DNA of 7,667 nucleotides from an uncultured Selenomonadales bacterium (GTDB lineage Bacteria; Bacillota; Negativicutes; Selenomonadales; Selenomonadaceae), in NCBI GenBank assembly GCA_937915885.1, contig CALGGP010000089.1, forward strand, positions 1 to 7,667, in the 5' to 3' direction. A program made the translations under genes and the position numbers. The notes under the pieces were generated by a model, which was not told the origin of the DNA, ran no database searches, and was given only the letters and a program-made list of their open reading frames with translations. Positions 5,259-7,667 of the stretch are shown piece by piece (positions within the stretch are counted from its first letter, which is position 1; every line of letters begins with the position of its first letter).

Positions 5259-6227
5259 CTATGATTCGGACGGTTGAGCCTGATCGTTGAGCGCCTCGCC
5301 GATCGCGTGCGTGATGATCATTTTTGCCTCGTCGAACGGCGCATTGATCGAACAGCCCGCCGCTCTGATGTGCCCTCCGCCTCCGAGCTTGTGCGCGATC
5401 TTCGACACGTCTACAGTTTTCGATCGCATCGACACCCGACAATAATTTTCCGCCTTGCAATGCAACAGGAACGCCACCTCTACGCCGTCGATGATGCGGA
5501 TCAGATCGATGAAACCTTCCGTCGATTCGATCCGTTTCGACAGCTCCTCGTCGATGAACAGCCCCGCCGCTTTGCCCTCGAAAAATATTTTCATCGTCTG
5601 CAACGCGTCTATCTCGCCCTGCACGTCCGCCAGCGATTTTTTCTCCATCTGCTCCGAAATTTTATGCGGCTCAACGCCCGCCTCGATCAATTTCGCCGCC
5701 GCCCTCAACGTCGACGGTCGCGTGTTCGCGTAGTTGAAAAATCCCGTGTCGGTGACGATGCCCGTGTACAAACACGTCGCCGTTTCCTTGTCGAGCTTCA
5801 CGCGCAAAATCTTCGACAGCTCGTAAATGATCTCGCACGTCGCCGCCGCCTCGGGCGCAAGATATATGTCAACGCCTTCGCCCGAATTGGTCACGTGATG
5901 GTCGATGTTGAGAATCGGAATCCCTTCCGCCGCTTGGCGCATGCCCCCGATCCGATCCGGTTGCGTGTCGAGTATGACGAGCAGATCGGCGTCGAGTTTT
6001 TCTCCGTCCGTCGGACGCTCGATCCGATCGAAGTCCGGCAACGTCGACAGCGTTGTTTTGATCGTGTCGTCGATGAAGACGCGCACGTCTTTTTTGAGCG
6101 TTCGGAGCATGCGATAGAGCGCGAGCGACGAGCCGACCGCGTCACCGTCGGGGATCACGTGCGCCGTCACTATGATTTTCTTCGCGGCGCGTAATTTTTT
6201 CGCCGCGTCCTTTAAATCCAACTGCAT
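5259..6227 (-). CDS. nrnA: DHH/DHHA1 phosphoesterase, NrnA-type (oligoribonuclease / pAp phosphatase)
   Basis: NrnA degrades very short RNA fragments to mononucleotides and removes the 3' phosphate of pAp in many Bacillota. The 322-residue length fits the family. DHH landmarks are all present: H23-x3-D27-x-D29 (HVIPDGDAVGSS), D87 (ILDTQPDR), D109-H110-H111 (NIDHH) and D160 (TDTGFF). The DHHA1 domain ends in the substrate-binding GGGGHIRAAG (282-291). The ATG at 6227 follows AAGGTGG. That ribosome site overlaps the stop of the nucleoside hydrolase gene, so the two genes are translated from one transcript. Translation ends in TAG at 5259, followed at once by palindromic element copy 4. The neighbouring truB is the usual partner in this phylum. 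Confidence 0.94.
   Translation of the reverse strand: MQLDLKDAAKKLRAAKKIIVTAHVIPDGDAVGSSLALYRMLRTLKKDVRVFIDDTIKTTLSTLPDFDRIERPTDGEKLDADLLVILDTQPDRIGGMRQAAEGIPILNIDHHVTNSGEGVDIYLAPEAAATCEIIYELSKILRVKLDKETATCLYTGIVTDTGFFNYANTRPSTLRAAAKLIEAGVEPHKISEQMEKKSLADVQGEIDALQTMKIFFEGKAAGLFIDEELSKRIESTEGFIDLIRIIDGVEVAFLLHCKAENYCRVSMRSKTVDVSKIAHKLGGGGHIRAAGCSINAPFDEAKMIITHAIGEALNDQAQPSES
5264..5278. repeat. 15-bp direct repeat, partner of 5077-5091
   Basis: ATTCGGACGGTTGAG occurs exactly here, inside the last codons of nrnA, and again at 5077-5091 beyond copy 4. The 187-bp offset brackets copy 4. This could mark a duplication of the nrnA tail when repeat material entered, or a shared piece of the repeat family, since a similar GGACGGTTGA occurs near 7491. 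Confidence 0.7.
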
Positions 6228-6240
6228 TCAATGCACCACC

Positions 6241-7305
6241 TTAAATGGAATCGAAAAGGCGATCGAGCATGGCGCGGAGTTTGAATTGGTCGACCGCCGT
6301 CACGATGCGCGCCGTTTGCGTTCCGCGCGGAGCGATGCGATAGGCGAGCGACTGACCGTAGGACGGCGAATAAACGTCGTTGACATCGACGGGCATTTTT
6401 TCTTCGTCGACGATGAGCGACGGATCGATCACGACGGCGGCGGCAAGCACATCCCAAATGAAACGGCGTTCGATGCCGGTGAACTCGACGATCACCTTAT
6501 TCTTCATGAGCTCGACGATGACGGGCGACGAAACTTTATCCTGCCACGCGTCGTAATCGGAGCGATGAATCGTCACCTTTTCGCAAGCGTCGAGCGGCAG
6601 GAAAATCTGTTCATTGAACTCCGTGCGGACGGCTTGACGAGCGGCGGTCGGATCGACCCAAAAATTAAATTCGGCGGCGGGCGTGACGTTGCCCTGTTGG
6701 AAGAACGAGCCGCCCATATAGACGACGCGCTTGATCAACGGCACGATATCGGGCGCCTTTTTGACGGCGGCGGCAAGATTGGTGCACGGACCGATCTCGA
6801 CAATCGTAACTTCATTGGGATGCGCGCGAACCATCAGGATTATAAAATCCTCGGGCGTCGCCTTCAACGGCTCAAGCGTGGGCTCGGCGCCGTAATTTTT
6901 CCGATAAGCCGCGCGCCAATCGGCGGGCTCGTCAATCGCCGCGAAGCCTTGAAATTGATCGAAGCCGGAGCCGAATTGAGCGATCTCCGATTGAAGGTTG
7001 GCGAAACGCTTGCGAAGATTTTTGGGCGTTGAGCCCTCGATGACGGGCACGTCGGAAATGCCGAGCGCCTCGAGCTGACGAATGGCGGAGGCGGTTCCGT
7101 TTTGCGCCCAATTATTTCCCGTCGAAACGGTGACGCCGAGCAGTTTGACGTTGGAAGCCTTGGCGAGCAACATCATCGCAACTCCGTCGTCGAAGGCGTC
7201 AACCATGTCGCTGTCGAGCAGCACCAATTCTTTATCGGCGGCGTCCGCGCGGAGCGGAATGATCAGACTGACGATCAAAAACAGGATCGCAAAAATTTTA
7301 TTCAT
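6241..7305 (-). CDS. Exported nucleoside hydrolase (inosine/uridine-type)
   Basis: Nucleoside hydrolases split ribonucleosides into base and ribose at a Ca-binding Asp cluster. The ATG at 7305 lies eight bases after GGGAG, giving 354 residues; a GTG at 7314 touches that site and is less likely. Residues 1-22 form a signal peptide (MNKIFAILFLIVSLIIPLR then ADA before cleavage), so the enzyme should act outside the cytoplasm. The Asp cluster is DSDMVDAFDD (31-40), two residues longer than the common D-x-D-x-G-x-D-D form. GNN near 63-65, EIGPCTNLAAA, VYMGGSF and the C-terminal RRFIWDVLAAA follow in family order. In the last, Trp stands where many members have His before the Asp, as in other divergent exported members. 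It heads the transcript with nrnA, and its leader holds palindromic element copy 5. Confidence 0.9.
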   Translation of the reverse strand: MNKIFAILFLIVSLIIPLRADAADKELVLLDSDMVDAFDDGVAMMLLAKASNVKLLGVTVSTGNNWAQNGTASAIRQLEALGISDVPVIEGSTPKNLRKRFANLQSEIAQFGSGFDQFQGFAAIDEPADWRAAYRKNYGAEPTLEPLKATPEDFIILMVRAHPNEVTIVEIGPCTNLAAAVKKAPDIVPLIKRVVYMGGSFFQQGNVTPAAEFNFWVDPTAARQAVRTEFNEQIFLPLDACEKVTIHRSDYDAWQDKVSSPVIVELMKNKVIVEFTGIERRFIWDVLAAAVVIDPSLIVDEEKMPVDVNDVYSPSYGQSLAYRIAPRGTQTARIVTAVDQFKLRAMLDRLFDSI

Positions 7306-7344
7306 GCCGTTCACTCCCTTCGATGCTCGAGGAGAAATCAGATG

Positions 7345-7422
7345 GGGCGCCGCCGTCGCTCCCGCCCCCCGAGTGCGGCGCCCGACTTAGCCCGTGGTTC
7401 CCACCCCGCGTCGTCGGCGCCG
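7345..7422 (-). repeat. Palindromic ~78-bp repeat element, copy 5
   Basis: On the minus strand it has the same layout as the other copies: GGCGCCGACGACGC arm, GGGTGGGAACC box, internal GGGCGCCG arm, GGGCGGGAGC box and GGCGGCGCCC arm. The outer stem has two internal mismatches. Its downstream flank (GGCGCCCCATCTGATTTCTC on the minus strand) resembles that of copy 6, so a larger unit was duplicated here. It ends 39 bp upstream of the nucleoside hydrolase ATG. Confidence 0.87.
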
Positions 7423-7442
7423 TGCTTTTTAGTTTAGCGGCA

Positions 7443-7572
7443 GAAACTTCGCCGATCCCGTCCGTCAATTGCGGCGCCGAGCTTTCGAGTTGGACGGTTG
7501 AAACTTCGTCGCCCCCGCCTGTCAATGTCGGCGCCGGGCTTCCGAATTGGACGGTCGAAACTTCATCGCCCG
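7443..7572. repeat. 57-bp tandem repeat, two units plus a partial third
   Basis: GAAACTTC begins at 7443, 7500 and 7557, an exact 57-bp period. Units 1 and 2 agree at about 46 of 57 bases by eye; the third is cut short by the flank of copy 6. Each full unit contains GGCGCCG and ends in TTGGACGGT. Because 57 is a multiple of three, one minus-strand frame reads a 19-residue repeat (TVQLESSAPQLTDGIGEVS and relatives) without stops. Confidence 0.85.
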
Positions 7573-7587
7573 AGGAAAAATTATATG

Positions 7588-7667
7588 GGGCGCCGCCGAC
7601 GCTCCCGCCCCCCGAGTGCGGCGCCCAAATTAGCCCGTGGTTCCCACCCGCGCCGGCGGCGCCTTCC
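7588..7667 (-). repeat. Palindromic ~78-bp repeat element, copy 6
   Basis: This is a complete or nearly complete copy ending at about 7663, next to the window edge. Its outer arms (GGCGCCGCCGGCGC and GCGTCGGCGGCGCC on the minus strand) pair with one G-T wobble. The boxes GGGTGGGAACC and GGGCGGGAGC and the internal GGGCGCCGC arm match copy 5 closely. The two copies are 243 bp apart in the same orientation. Confidence 0.85.

Noticed and set aside
5274..6194. 306-residue plus-strand frame opposite nrnA
   Set aside because: nrnA on the other strand has every DHH motif; this frame is Arg-rich shadow produced by GC-rich codons. The same applies to 6172-7032 opposite the nucleoside hydrolase.
7580..7585. 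Perfect TATAAT on the minus strand between the tandem repeat and copy 6
   Set aside because: No -35-like hexamer lies 16-18 bp upstream; those bases are the GC-rich arm of copy 6.
7345..7667. CRISPR array
   Set aside because: The repeated units are imperfect, about 57 and 78 bp long, directly adjacent or separated by related sequence, with no unique spacers and no cas genes.

Overview
The window is bacterial chromosome DNA with every supportable gene on the minus strand, so it reads from right to left. Strong GGAGG-type ribosome binding sites, an NrnA-TruB neighbourhood and an exported nucleoside hydrolase suggest a member of the Bacillota. A diderm such as the Negativicutes would fit the exported enzyme, but this assignment is inference. 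G+C looks like about 55-58% by eye, and the left-hand cassette looks more AT-rich than the housekeeping genes.

Right part (7667 to 3428): a repeat-filled leader (two palindromic elements around a 57-bp tandem repeat) precedes a signal-peptide-bearing nucleoside hydrolase. The DHH/DHHA1 phosphoesterase nrnA follows 13 bp further on. A 387-bp gene-free stretch holding two oppositely oriented palindromic elements separates nrnA from truB (tRNA pseudouridine-55 synthase). A guanylate-kinase-like P-loop protein follows truB after 13 bp. Middle (3427 to 2633): another palindromic element, a stand-alone HD-domain hydrolase and a good intrinsic terminator.

Left part (2632 to 103): a compact cassette begins just past the terminator, near an extended -10-like sequence. 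It encodes a 73-aa Cys-rich protein and a 121-aa JAMM/JAB metallopeptidase with all expected metal ligands. Next comes an unrecognised ~186-codon frame interrupted by one in-frame TAG. Last is a ~400-residue protein with a PD-(D/E)XK-like nuclease region and a long Gly/Ala-rich hydrophobic tail, interrupted by a one-base shift in an A8 tract. The cassette may be a defence, toxin or peptide-modification module, intact or decaying; nothing here proves its role.

The most striking non-coding signal is a family of ~78-bp palindromic elements: five complete or nearly complete copies and one cut by the window's left edge. Each has GGGCGCC-type ends, a third internal copy of the arm, and two conserved GGTGGGA-like boxes. 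All lie between genes, and three sit 39-57 bp upstream of a start codon.
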